DNA from: JBFLVQ01 sp040758525
GTDB lineage: Bacteria; Acidobacteriota; Blastocatellia; Chloracidobacteriales; JADJPF01
NCBI GenBank assembly: GCA_040758525.1
Contig: JBFLVQ010000322.1
Span: 1-10,396, forward strand
Direction: 5' to 3'
Length of the DNA stretch: 10,396 nucleotides
The position numbers and the translations under genes were made by a program. Positions 1-6,960 of this stretch are shown in pieces. The notes under the pieces are model-generated. The model was not told the DNA's origin. It ran no database searches and was given only the letters and a program-made list of their open reading frames with translations. Positions within the stretch are counted from its first letter, which is position 1. Every line of letters starts with the position of its first letter.

Positions 1-75
1 CATTCCAGCATCTTGCGCTCTCTATGACAAAGCGTAAAGAGGGTCATCTATTCACCCCTGATTTGAGGACTCAGT

Positions 76-396
76 TTGGTGACCAATTATACATTTTTTG
101 TCAAAGAACTTTTTTCCACCTACTTAGGAAAAGAGCTTAGAGGAGAAGGGCTAATTGGATTAACAAGAGGTTTTATGTGTGCTGGAGCAAAGAGAGTAGT
201 AGCAAGTCTATGGGATGTCAATGATGTGGCAACATCAGAATTGATGCGACGGTTCTATCAAGCACTACTTAAAGAAGAACGTATACATCCAGAAACAGCA
301 TTACGTAAAGCCCAACTTACGTTATTAAAGAGCAAGCGTTTCTCCTCGCCTTACTACTGGGCTGGTTTTACTCTACAGGGCGATTGGAGCAATTGA
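76..396 (+). pseudogene. CHAT-domain protease, C-terminal fragment (probable pseudogene)
   Basis: The readable part contains the end of a CHAT (caspase-like, HetF-associated with TPR) domain: LGKELRGEGLIGLTRGF, then AGAKRVVASLWDV, then PYYWAGFTLQGDW before the stop. Intact CHAT domains carry the catalytic Cys in an LSACxTG block just before LGKE. Here that place reads LFSTY, so the Cys is missing. The catalytic His region would lie further upstream. The frame is closed by stops at 25-27 and 64-66, and the only starts are a TTG at 76 without a ribosome binding site and an internal ATG at 175. The third forward frame is open from base 3 to about 138. It reads LALSMTKRK near its start, which resembles the LxLSxxD strand of CHAT proteins, and has a Cys-Gln (99-104) close to the expected catalytic position, so a frameshift near 100-125 is plausible. 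CHAT proteins usually follow long TPR arrays, which would lie outside the window. Domain identity is secure; functionality is doubtful. Confidence 0.75.
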
Positions 397-411
397 TAGA
401 TCTCTAGTAAC

Positions 412-423
412 TTTGATATCAAA
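412..423. other. 12-bp perfect palindrome in convergent gap
   Basis: TTTGATATCAAA reads the same on both strands and lies in the 60-bp gap between the ends of the CHAT fragment and the DUF4198 gene, which face each other. It is AT-rich with no loop, so it is a poor rho-independent terminator. No other signal was seen in this gap. Confidence 0.25.
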
Positions 424-456
424 ACCATAACTTGTCAAACAAAGCTCTACTGAAGA

Positions 457-1263
457 TCATTTCGATCCAACTTGAACTGTTAATGTCGTGAAGTTACTTT
501 CCCATTCAACTTCTGTTTGAGTTACCTTGCGCAATTCTGTGCCTCGCAGTAACCATCTTCCCTTCCGATCCAATCGAAATGTCACCCGCCCTTGTGCATC
601 TGTCTTGCTTATCTGTCCTTTAGGGCTGCTTTCATGTACAATGGCAAGCGCAAATCCTGCTAGTGGTACTCCTTCTTTCAACACTCGAACAGGAAACTCA
701 TCGCCGACATTAAGTGTTGTAGGATCTTTTTCAGGTACTATTTCTAAAAACATTCCAACTGGCTCAGACCATGAACGATCCGGTTGGGTCTCGCCAACCT
801 TGACAAATGTCTTTGAGTGTTTTGTATAGACCTCCCGCCAGCGTCTAGGCCGCTTAGCATTAGCCCATTGTTTTCTAATCGTTGCTGGCGCATCGATCTC
901 GTGCAGATACTCCTGCACTTGCTTAGCGGTTAATTCGAGTGATTTAGGTTTAAGTTCTACCCAGAATGTAGCAATACCTGACTGAAGTAACTGAGCTTCA
1001 AAGCGTAATGACTTTGCTGCAGGAGAAAAATTCTTGACTTCAAATTGATGTCCAGAAAGACGACAAAGAGCCCGAGCAACTCGATCCGGTTTAATTGATG
1101 TATCAAGAACAGGAAATGTCATACCGCTAGTGAGATCTAGCGACACCAAGGTTTCTGGTGAAACACTGAACCGATCCGGGATCAGCCAAGTATCATGAGC
1201 AAGCGCAGATACGGTAAAGAACACTAATAGCAAGAAGAACATTATGGTCCTAATATAATTCAT
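457..1263 (-). CDS. Secreted DUF4198-family protein
   Basis: This 268-residue protein begins with a clear signal peptide: positive N-terminus (MNYIRT), hydrophobic core FFLLLVFFTV, and an ALA cleavage site at about residue 22. The mature protein starts HDTWLIPDRF. A mature N-terminus of the form H-D-x-W is typical of DUF4198 proteins, exported beta-rich proteins that are sometimes linked to nickel or other metal uptake. An exposed N-terminal His could bind metal, but that is inference. The C-terminal third (about 185-265) looks like an Ig/carboxypeptidase-regulatory-like beta domain with VLKEGVPLAG, a TDAQGRVTFRLDRKGRWLLRG stretch and a final beta strand, as expected for the family. The ATG at 1263 is preceded by a weak GGA-type site. 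It lies 60 bp behind the DUF4177 gene on the same strand and may share its transcript. No transporter gene is adjacent, so the substrate is unknown. Confidence 0.75.
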   Translation of the reverse strand: MNYIRTIMFFLLLVFFTVSALAHDTWLIPDRFSVSPETLVSLDLTSGMTFPVLDTSIKPDRVARALCRLSGHQFEVKNFSPAAKSLRFEAQLLQSGIATFWVELKPKSLELTAKQVQEYLHEIDAPATIRKQWANAKRPRRWREVYTKHSKTFVKVGETQPDRSWSEPVGMFLEIVPEKDPTTLNVGDEFPVRVLKEGVPLAGFALAIVHESSPKGQISKTDAQGRVTFRLDRKGRWLLRGTELRKVTQTEVEWESNFTTLTVQVGSK

Positions 1264-1323
1264 TGAAGTTATCCTACGTTATCTTTAATTTTAGAGAATA
1301 CCCAAGCAGCACACTTTAATAGC

Positions 1324-1560
1324 TTACTCTTCAATTTTTTGAAACGTAAAGCTGCTTGAGTCCCCAGCACTACGCTCCTTCTCAAAGATCAATTCTACGT
1401 ATGGTGCTAGCCCAGGCCCATCAATTGGCGGAGCAAATATTTGCACTAATCGCCACCCTAAAGATGCATACTCTTCTATTATCTCATGATAGTCCTTCTC
1501 TATCTTTACTTTTCCGAGTCCTTGTTTGGTCTTTATCTTTACAAATCTATAATCGTACAT
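1324..1560 (-). CDS. DUF4177-family small protein
   Basis: This is a 78-residue protein starting MYDYRFVKIK, with a central EEYASLGWRLVQIF and a late YVELIFEKE strand. That layout (an N-terminal YEYKF-like strand, a helix ending in GW-x-L-V, and a strand before the C-terminus) is the DUF4177 pattern. The family has no established function and is usually small and cytoplasmic. I start at the ATG at 1560 because an AAGGAG site (CTCCTT on the + strand, 1572-1577) lies 11 bases before it, and because family members begin with this MYxYKF motif. An in-frame GTG at 1572 would add four residues but overlaps the ribosome binding site. The gene follows the GlxA-type regulator by 20 bp on the same strand, so the two are probably cotranscribed. 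The C-terminal tail is Ser-rich and looks disordered. Confidence 0.7.
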   Translation of the reverse strand: MYDYRFVKIKTKQGLGKVKIEKDYHEIIEEYASLGWRLVQIFAPPIDGPGLAPYVELIFEKERSAGDSSSFTFQKIEE

Positions 1561-1580
1561 ATATAAACTCACTCCTTAAC

Positions 1581-2564
1581 TTACTGCCGATTTACGCCAG
1601 AACCAGCGCGTGCACGTAACTCGCGAACTCCGCGCCCTAGTCGGCGGCGTAAAAGCGATCGTAATGTTACACCATCGACATAACCAACCGTGGTTGCGAT
1701 CTCGTCTACACTCATTTCGCTAGTCTCCAGCAAGTGTACCGCGCGTTCTACACGTAGATCCTGAAAATATGAGAGGGGCGATTTCCCAAGCACTTCCTGC
1801 ATACGCCGGGCCAGTGTACGTTTGCTTGTGGCTGTCGCACGTGCTGCTTCATCCAATGAGAACCCATTTGCGAGCCGCCCACGCGCCCATTCTTCGAATC
1901 GTTTTACCAGAGGATCAGTATGTGCCAGATGGTTAGGAATAATATAGATCGCTTGCGAGGGTCTGGTATCGACGATCAAATATTTTGCTGTTAAATGGGC
2001 AAGCGCAGGACTCACCTGTCTAATTAACCATAATGCCATATCCAGATGGCTAAGGGCGGCTCCCGCAGTAACAAATTGTGCCGAGTTAATAATCATACGT
2101 GATTCATCAAGCCTTACTTTGGGATAACGCTGACGAAACAATGGCGCCAACCACCATGTCGTAGTTGCTTCTTGGTTGTCTAATAATGATGATTCTGCCA
2201 AGACAAATGTACCAATACAGGCGGCTGCAATAATCGCACCTTGCTCAGTCCAATGGTGCAATGCCCTGCCAGCATCAACTACATCCGCACGCGCCAGTGC
2301 CGCCTGCAAAGGACCAGGCATCTTAAAACCGATTGCTGGTACAACTACCCAATCCGCTACCGTACAATCATCAACATAGACAACCGGCACAGTCAATCCT
2401 TGCGAAGTGCGTACAGTCTTTCGCACACCAACAATATTGACATCAAAATGCAACGATTCGAAGCCGCCATCCTGAGCAAGTTCATTCGCAGTCGTGAATG
2501 CATCCAGTACAGTGGCAAGACCTGTATCAAAAACATCCTCAAGTGCTAGGACAATAATTTTCAT
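1581..2564 (-). CDS. GlxA-family transcriptional regulator (DJ-1/PfpI + AraC HTH)
   Basis: This 327-residue regulator has two domains. Residues 1 to about 190 form a DJ-1/PfpI amidotransferase-like domain starting MKIIVLALEDVFDTGLATVLDAF, with the nucleophile-elbow motif AAACIGTFVLAE placing the conserved Cys at residue 116. Residues about 218-315 form an AraC/XylS double helix-turn-helix: SLDEAARATATSKRTLARRM, then SVDEIATTVGYVDGVTLRSL. The length matches GlxA-type regulators. The PfpI domain probably serves as a sensor rather than an enzyme, and the ligand is unknown. I chose the ATG at 2564 because family members begin at this MKIIVLALE strand. A GTG at 2597 would add 11 residues but falls inside the candidate -35 box. 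Neither start has a Shine-Dalgarno site. The gene is divergent from the monooxygenase at 2666, its likeliest target, and is followed by the DUF4177 gene. Confidence 0.88.
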   Translation of the reverse strand: MKIIVLALEDVFDTGLATVLDAFTTANELAQDGGFESLHFDVNIVGVRKTVRTSQGLTVPVVYVDDCTVADWVVVPAIGFKMPGPLQAALARADVVDAGRALHHWTEQGAIIAAACIGTFVLAESSLLDNQEATTTWWLAPLFRQRYPKVRLDESRMIINSAQFVTAGAALSHLDMALWLIRQVSPALAHLTAKYLIVDTRPSQAIYIIPNHLAHTDPLVKRFEEWARGRLANGFSLDEAARATATSKRTLARRMQEVLGKSPLSYFQDLRVERAVHLLETSEMSVDEIATTVGYVDGVTLRSLLRRRLGRGVRELRARAGSGVNRQ

Positions 2565-2571
2565 GGCAAGA

Positions 2572-2599
2572 ATGATATCAAAATTGTCGATTCTCACAA
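2572..2599 (-). promoter_or_regulatory. Candidate leaderless promoter of the GlxA-type regulator
   Basis: On the - strand TTGTGA (4 of 6 matches to TTGACA), a 16-base spacer and TATCAT (5 of 6 to TATAAT) are followed by seven bases and then the ATG at 2564. Transcription would therefore begin at or next to the start codon, which fits the absence of a ribosome binding site. This is a pattern match only. Confidence 0.35.
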
Positions 2600-2600
2600 T

Positions 2601-2615
2601 AGCAATGTTATCGCT
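2601..2615. promoter_or_regulatory. Imperfect palindrome in the divergent intergenic region
   Basis: AGCAATGTTATCGCT has arms AGCAAT and ATCGCT, which pair at five of six positions. It sits between the divergent regulator and monooxygenase genes, upstream of possible -10 boxes for the monooxygenase (TATACT at 2623 and TATAAC at 2639). It could be a regulator site, but the arms are short and chance is possible. Confidence 0.25.
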
Positions 2616-2665
2616 GTGAACCTATACTCGCTACTGTTTATAACAACCCTATAAGGAGAGAAGAG

Positions 2666-2968
2666 ATGTTAAAGTATGCGTTGTTTGCCCGTTTGGAAGC
2701 AAAGCCTGGTAAAGAGCAAGAAGTAACCAAATTCCTGGCCACTGGTTTGACACTAGCCAATCAGGAAGCGACAACACCTATATGGTTTGCACTCCAATTG
2801 GGGCCAACTACTTTTGGAGTATTTGATGCTTTCACTGATGAAGCTGGACGCCAAGCACATTTAACTGGTTCGATCGCACAAGCATTGATGGCACAAGCAC
2901 CGGAACTATTTGCACAGCCACCAGTAATTGAACCCATTGATGTATTAGGAGTAAAACTGCCTAAATAA
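2666..2968 (+). CDS. ABM-family putative quinol monooxygenase
   Basis: This 100-residue protein fits the antibiotic-biosynthesis monooxygenase (ABM) dimeric alpha-beta barrel fold: a first strand KYALFARLEAKPGKEQEV, a helix, the strand TPIWFALQLGPTTFGVFDAF, and a helix-strand end (ELFAQPPVIEPIDVLGVKL). The opening with A-R-L-x-A-K-P-G-K-E and the W-F-A-L / F-G-x-F-D-x-F pattern are characteristic of the small YgiN-like group. Members act on quinones or other aromatic compounds, or only bind them, without cofactors; the substrate here is unknown. AAGGAG at 2653-2658 is seven bases before the ATG, a strong ribosome binding site. The gene is divergent from the GlxA-type regulator, which suggests regulation by it. 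The thioesterase 100 bp downstream may be in the same operon. Confidence 0.82.
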   Translation: MLKYALFARLEAKPGKEQEVTKFLATGLTLANQEATTPIWFALQLGPTTFGVFDAFTDEAGRQAHLTGSIAQALMAQAPELFAQPPVIEPIDVLGVKLPK

Positions 2969-2985
2969 CTCTTTCCCTGGTACAA

Positions 2986-3028
2986 GCCGGGCTTGAAGAT
3001 TCTATTTTGGCAATCAGTTCAGCCCGGC
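2986..3028. repeat. Intergenic inverted repeat (8-bp GC-rich stem)
   Basis: GCCGGGCT (2986-2993) and AGCCCGGC (3021-3028) are perfect reverse complements with a 27-base loop. They fill much of the gap between the monooxygenase stop and the thioesterase ribosome binding site. No T-run follows on either strand, so a classic terminator is unlikely. It may be an mRNA-stabilising or attenuating hairpin between the two genes. Confidence 0.5.
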
Positions 3029-3067
3029 GCTACTTATCACAATTCAATTTTCCTCAGGAGTAATTTT

Positions 3068-3511
3068 ATGTATGAAAAGATTTTCCAGGCCGGCTGGGGT
3101 GATATGGATTTCAATTCTCATATGAAGAATACCGCCTTTTTAGATAAGTCAGCAGATGTGAGGATGATATTCTTCTCTCAACATGGTTTTCCCATGGAGG
3201 AGTTTTCACGCTTGCAGCTTGGTCCGGTAATAATGAAAGACGAGATTGAATATTATAAGGAAGTAATGCTTTTACAAGAAATAAAAGTAACTCTGGCAAT
3301 TACTGGCCTCTCACCTGATGGCAGTCGATTTTTGATGCGTAATGAGTTCTATCTGCCAAATGGAAAACTGGCGGCCAAAGTCACCAGTGTAGGGGGTTGG
3401 CTAGATCTGAAAAACCGGCGCTTAATTACTCCACCTATAGAGTTACTCCAAGCATTAGAGTCACTGCCAAAAAGCAACGATTTTCAAGTCTTACCAACAA
3501 GCATTAAATGA
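3068..3511 (+). CDS. Acyl-CoA thioesterase, hot-dog fold
   Basis: This 147-residue protein has the 4HBT-type hot-dog layout. The N-terminal WGDMDFNSHMKNTAFLDKSA (residues 10-29) matches the D-x-N-x-H-x-x-N signature, with Asp14, His18 and Asn21 as candidate active-site residues. The long helix follows (DVRMIFFSQHG), and beta strands such as LGPVIMKDEIEYYKEV, EIKVTLAITG and FLMRNEFYLPNGKLAAKVTSVGGWLDL complete the sheet. Family members hydrolyse acyl-CoA or related thioesters in the cytoplasm; the acyl group cannot be told from sequence. I start at the ATG at 3068 because AGGAG (3056-3060) is seven bases before it and because the motif then falls at the usual distance. The open frame extends upstream to 2993, but that part runs through the intergenic hairpin and lacks a ribosome binding site. 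It follows the monooxygenase by 100 bp. Confidence 0.82.
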   Translation: MYEKIFQAGWGDMDFNSHMKNTAFLDKSADVRMIFFSQHGFPMEEFSRLQLGPVIMKDEIEYYKEVMLLQEIKVTLAITGLSPDGSRFLMRNEFYLPNGKLAAKVTSVGGWLDLKNRRLITPPIELLQALESLPKSNDFQVLPTSIK

Positions 3512-3611
3512 ACAAGGCACCATCTTTTCTATCGACTTCACCTGCGTAACAGATTAAATTTAAATTTCCAGTTCTTTTAGTTCTACTATATCTCTATTTT
3601 TGATGCCCTAG

Positions 3612-4856
3612 ATGTATGAGGAAGCTCAGAGAAATCGGGTTATAATGACCAAGAAGAACACTATTAACCCTTCAGACCTACGTGGGATAAGTCAGATCAC
3701 TATTGACGCTATAGTCGGAATAACTGATTTGGTGGAAGCCATACATCAGAACATTGTCACTACTCCCAACAAAATTGGTATACCAATACCAAATATCACC
3801 AATAGTATTGCGAGTTTGGTCTATCATAGTATTCGTGGTGTTACCAAGCTGGTGGGTAGTGGTATTGATACCATTTTTGCGCAATTCATACCAATACTCG
3901 GTGAAGGTGGCACATCGGACTCGCGTGAATTCACTCTTGCTGCTTTGAATGGGGTGTTGGGTGATTATCTGATGACCAACAACAATCCGCTTATGATCAA
4001 GATGCAGTTGCGCTACAATGGTCAGTCTTTGAAGATTGAGAGTCGCGCACTAGCCGACCAGATCCCTCAACCAAGCGGCAAGCTAGCTGTACTGGTACAT
4101 GGTCTATGTATGAATGATTTGCAATGGATGAGGCGAGGCCATAATTATGGCGCGATGTTGGCAAACGAGCTGGGGTATACCCCTATTTATCTACATTACA
4201 ATACTGGTCTACACATCTCTACGAATGGACACGCCTTTGCTGAATTGCTAGAAGTCTTGATCAAGCAATGGCCAGTGCCAATTGAGGAATTGATCATTGT
4301 ATCTCATAGTATGGGTGGACTGGTGTCACGTAGTGGCATCCATTACGGCAGGCTTTATGACCATACCTGGCTGAAGCATCTACATAAAGTTATCTTTCTT
4401 GGCACACCTCACCATGGTGCACCGCTAGAGCGGGGTGGTAATTGGATCGACATCATCCTAGAAGGAAGTCCATATATTGCTCCATTTGCACGTTTGGGTA
4501 AAATTCGTAGTGCTGGAATTACTGATCTGCGTTATGGAAATTTGCTGGATGAGGATTGGCAAGGATGTGATCGTTTTGCATATAAGGATGATCAACGGAG
4601 TGTGGTGCCATTACCAGATGGGATCAAGTGCTACACAATAGCTGCTACTATAGGAAAACAAGCCTGGAACTGGAGGGATCAGTTGCTTGGCGATGGACTT
4701 GTCCCACTAGGTAGTGCGCTTGGCCAGCATAAAGATCCTAATAGGACACTATCTTTTCCGTTATCCAATCAATGGATTGAACATGGCATCAATCATCTGG
4801 ATCTACTCAATAACCTGGCGGTATACGCACAAATTAAGCAATGGCTAGCATCTTGA
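3612..4856 (+). CDS. Alpha/beta-hydrolase, lipase/esterase-like (PGAP1-type)
   Basis: The 414-residue protein has a lipase-type alpha/beta-hydrolase core from about residue 155. LVHGLCMND (161-169) is the oxyanion-hole loop. VSHSMGGLVSR (230-240) is the nucleophile elbow with Ser233, where the common first Gly is replaced by Ser. FLGTPHHGAP (262-271) is a typical lipase loop. Asp361 (GDGLVP) and His395 (GINHLDLL) are the best candidates for the rest of the triad. Residues 20-120 form a helical, moderately hydrophobic extension (DLRGISQITIDAIVGITDLVEA) without a signal peptide, perhaps for membrane association. The natural substrate is unknown; carboxyl esters or lipids are likely. The start is uncertain: neither the ATG at 3612 nor the one at 3645 has a good ribosome binding site, and the later one would give MTKKNTINPSDLRG. 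A 100-bp gap separates it from the thioesterase, so it may be independent. Confidence 0.85.
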   Translation: MYEEAQRNRVIMTKKNTINPSDLRGISQITIDAIVGITDLVEAIHQNIVTTPNKIGIPIPNITNSIASLVYHSIRGVTKLVGSGIDTIFAQFIPILGEGGTSDSREFTLAALNGVLGDYLMTNNNPLMIKMQLRYNGQSLKIESRALADQIPQPSGKLAVLVHGLCMNDLQWMRRGHNYGAMLANELGYTPIYLHYNTGLHISTNGHAFAELLEVLIKQWPVPIEELIIVSHSMGGLVSRSGIHYGRLYDHTWLKHLHKVIFLGTPHHGAPLERGGNWIDIILEGSPYIAPFARLGKIRSAGITDLRYGNLLDEDWQGCDRFAYKDDQRSVVPLPDGIKCYTIAATIGKQAWNWRDQLLGDGLVPLGSALGQHKDPNRTLSFPLSNQWIEHGINHLDLLNNLAVYAQIKQWLAS

Positions 4857-4997
4857 TCTATTTTCTAGAACACCTAGAGTGCAATCTTGGGAAGAAGTGG
4901 TGTGCCTGTTAAAGTGAGTTTGACACTGCTGAAGCCAAGCGTTAGGCTGTCACTGAAGGCAAAGGGTAGCTAACAATATATCGTGAGGATTTTTTTA

Positions 4998-5753
4998 ATG
5001 AAACCATCGCTAGTTGAAAAGAGGACCGTGGTAGCGCGTGCAGAAACTATTGCTAGACAAGGTGAGCATATATTCTACACTGGTATGGCAGTCGCTATTG
5101 TGATTATTGTCTTCGCTGGTTTTGCGCCAACATACTACCTTAAATCGTATTTCAACACGCCACCTCTTATACCGCTTCTGCATCTGCATGGACTTGTGTT
5201 TACGTCCTGGCTCTTACTCTTCTTCATACAGAATGTCTTGGTTGCAGCCAAGCGAATCGACATTCATCGTCGATTAGGGATCGTTGGTGCAATAATTGCT
5301 GGGCTTATGGTAGTGGTTGGCACCATGACTGCCATCATTAGGGCAAAGCCAGCAGAAAATTCGACTAGTGAATCGGCAGCACTTATCTTTCTAGTGATCC
5401 CGCTGGGTGACATTTTAGTATTTTCGATCTTGGTTGGTGCTGGACTCTATTTCCGCCGTCGTACCGACATACACAAAAGGTTGATGTTGCTGGCAACGAT
5501 CTCTATTTTGGCTCCAGCAATTGCTCGGCTACCTTTCGCCTTGCTGCAGGCAGGTCCGCCCGCTTTCTTTGGTCTGACAGACCTCTTTATTGTAGTTTGC
5601 CTTCTCTACGATCTACTTGAGCGTAGGCGTATACATCAGGCCACAATGTGGGGTGGCCTAATAATTGTTGTATCTCAACCTCTGCGTCTGATGATCGGGA
5701 GTACACACACTTGGCTCTCTATCGCGCACTGGCTGACTCAGTGGGTGGCTTAA
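4998..5753 (+). CDS. Multi-pass membrane protein with D-I-H motifs
   Basis: I do not recognise a named function. The 251-residue protein has six or seven membrane helices at about 26-44, 62-83, 94-114, 128-151, 163-182, 190-207 and perhaps 218-236. Histidines recur next to helices: HLHG (62-65), RIDIHRRLG (86-94), RTDIHKRLM (155-163) and RRIHQA. The two D-I-H-(R/K)-R-L copies, each at a cytoplasm-like basic loop before a helix, suggest an internal duplication. Paired histidines recall heme-binding membrane proteins such as DUF2306 or cytochrome b561 types, but this is only analogy. I start at the ATG at 4998 because GAGGA (4985-4989) is eight bases before it; a GTG at 4983 would overlap that site. 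The 125-bp gap upstream holds a possible -35 box, TTGACA at 4920-4925, with only a poor -10. Confidence 0.7.
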   Translation: MKPSLVEKRTVVARAETIARQGEHIFYTGMAVAIVIIVFAGFAPTYYLKSYFNTPPLIPLLHLHGLVFTSWLLLFFIQNVLVAAKRIDIHRRLGIVGAIIAGLMVVVGTMTAIIRAKPAENSTSESAALIFLVIPLGDILVFSILVGAGLYFRRRTDIHKRLMLLATISILAPAIARLPFALLQAGPPAFFGLTDLFIVVCLLYDLLERRRIHQATMWGGLIIVVSQPLRLMIGSTHTWLSIAHWLTQWVA

Positions 5754-5777
5754 GACTCAACCAATAATACAATCTAA

Positions 5778-5789
5778 TATACGCGTATA
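5778..5789. other. 12-bp perfect palindrome between convergent genes
   Basis: TATACGCGTATA is self-complementary and lies in the 101-bp gap between the ends of the membrane-protein gene and the DinB gene. It has no loop or T-run, so it is not a typical terminator. It could be a protein-binding site, or chance. Confidence 0.25.
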
Positions 5790-5854
5790 CTGTATCACGC
5801 AATATCATTCTACAACTAAGTATGGCAACGATTAGCCTGTAATATTCTAGCGGT

Positions 5855-6361
5855 TCAGGCTTGCTCGTCTGCAGTAGGGCCATAGGAACCGGGCACAGCG
5901 ACATTGAGTAGACGTAGATAGACGGAAAATTGGCCGCGATGATGAATTAAGTGGCTCAGGGTGAAGTCCCGGAATACAGCAGCCTTGGGCATTTCGAACC
6001 GTAGCTTGCCCATAATTTTGAGTCGCCAAGGCTGCATCACAGCCTCTTCACCAATGCCTGCTAGTACTTGATTGCAATTAGCAACATTATCATCGAAGGC
6101 CTTAAGCAAGTCGGCTAATGATGTGGCCTGGTATGGCTTATAGGTGGTTGGATCAATGTCGAGTTCGTCTAGGTTAAATATCGAATCGGCCCAATGTATA
6201 CACTCGACTATATGTGACGCCAGTGCACCAGCAGTAAACGATTTTTCGTGCGGCCGCCAGTCTAGTTTGCTATTAGGCAGCCGTTCTAAATGCTTGCGCG
6301 TCTTCTCCGCCTCATGCTTAAACTCCATAATCAGCGAATCGATCATCTTTATTCCTGCCAT
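5855..6361 (-). CDS. DinB-family protein
   Basis: This 168-residue four-helix protein matches the DinB/YfiT metalloenzyme fold. The metal-binding histidines are visible: His50 in AGALASHIVECIHW and His137/His141 in FTLSHLIHHRGQFSVYLRLL, the H-x-x-x-H-R-G-Q signature. The opening helix DSLIMEFKHEAEKTRKHLE, then the DWRPHEKSFTAGALASH turn and the C-terminal LLNVAVPGSYGP, are also typical. Family members bind a divalent metal, and some act as thiol-dependent transferases; the substrate here is unknown. AGGAG (CTCCT on the + strand, 6370-6374) is eight bases before the ATG at 6361, which fixes the start. It follows the AHSA1 gene by 111 bp on the same strand. ArsR, AHSA1 and DinB genes often cluster, so a shared transcript controlled by ArsR is likely. 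I saw no gene, repeat or terminator in the gap. Confidence 0.88.
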   Translation of the reverse strand: MAGIKMIDSLIMEFKHEAEKTRKHLERLPNSKLDWRPHEKSFTAGALASHIVECIHWADSIFNLDELDIDPTTYKPYQATSLADLLKAFDDNVANCNQVLAGIGEEAVMQPWRLKIMGKLRFEMPKAAVFRDFTLSHLIHHRGQFSVYLRLLNVAVPGSYGPTADEQA

Positions 6362-6472
6362 AGTCTTTTCTCCTTTTTTACAGTTTCTGCAGATATATTT
6401 CTTTCTGGAAAACAGTCAAAAATACCCATATGCTGCTTTTGCAGATCGATCAATCCTGGCTTCCTGCTACTT

Positions 6473-6958
6473 CTAATAGGTATCTGTTGATGCCAATAAC
6501 TCAGCAAGCTTGTTATAGATCTCGACAGCTCCATGCTCCAGACCAGATTTGAGCACAGTGTCACGAACCTCTTGTGATGGAAATAGCATGGTAGCTGTGA
6601 ATATAGTCTTGCCATCCTGCTCAGCTAAGACAGTTGTTACCAACGTCTCGCCTGCATCCCAATCTTCCCATGATTCCGTATTCACAAGTCGCTCAGACAG
6701 TACGATCTCACGATAGACGCCATGCTGCCCTATGGTCTTTCCATCAGGACGACACGAGACAAAACGCCACTTGCCTCCTACCCTTAGATCGATCTCACAA
6801 ACGACCATTGTCCAGCCGCTTGGTCCATACCAACGCTTAAGCAGTTCAGGCTTGGTCAAGGCATTGAAGACTAGCTGGCATGGAGCATCAAAGACCCGTG
6901 TCAGCATAACCTCGCGGTCGGTGGGTGTAGTTATTTTGAGAGCTCCAGAGTTCTTCAT
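6473..6958 (-). CDS. AHSA1/SRPBCC-family protein
   Basis: This 161-residue protein has the START/Bet v 1-like SRPBCC fold of the activator-of-Hsp90-homology (AHSA1) group. The features seen are REVMLTRVFDAP, then LVFNALTKPELLKRWYGPSGW, DLRVGGKWRFV, a GVYREIVLSERLV strand and the long C-terminal helix GLEHGAVEIYNKLAELL. The fold makes a hydrophobic ligand cavity, and no catalytic residues are defined. Bacterial copies beside ArsR regulators are common, and their ligands are mostly unknown. Three ATG codons in a row (6964, 6961, 6958) follow AGGAG at 6966-6970. The third gives the best spacing, seven bases, so I use it. The first overlaps the arsR stop as ATGA and the second as TGATG, so translation is coupled to arsR whichever is used. 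Confidence 0.88.
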   Translation of the reverse strand: MKNSGALKITTPTDREVMLTRVFDAPCQLVFNALTKPELLKRWYGPSGWTMVVCEIDLRVGGKWRFVSCRPDGKTIGQHGVYREIVLSERLVNTESWEDWDAGETLVTTVLAEQDGKTIFTATMLFPSQEVRDTVLKSGLEHGAVEIYNKLAELLASTDTY

Positions 6959-6960
6959 CA

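Noticed and set aside
76..396. CHAT domain as part of a protease-based defence system
   Set aside because: The catalytic Cys block is absent, the frame is broken upstream, and no partner such as a type III-E-like effector, gasdermin or NTPase gene lies nearby.
527..829. Open + strand frame opposite the DUF4198 gene
   Set aside because: The - strand gene has a signal peptide and a family match over its full length; the + strand product has no domain-like features.
2241..2549. Open + strand frame opposite the GlxA-type gene
   Set aside because: It lies entirely within a well-supported regulator gene and shows no protein-like pattern or ribosome binding site.
3556..3567. AAATTTAAATTT palindrome before the hydrolase gene
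   Set aside because: Low-complexity AT palindromes of this kind are common by chance and no promoter elements align with it.
6349..6615. Open - strand frame spanning the AHSA1-DinB gap
   Set aside because: It overlaps the 3' end of AHSA1 in another frame and lacks motifs; the gap itself looks non-coding.
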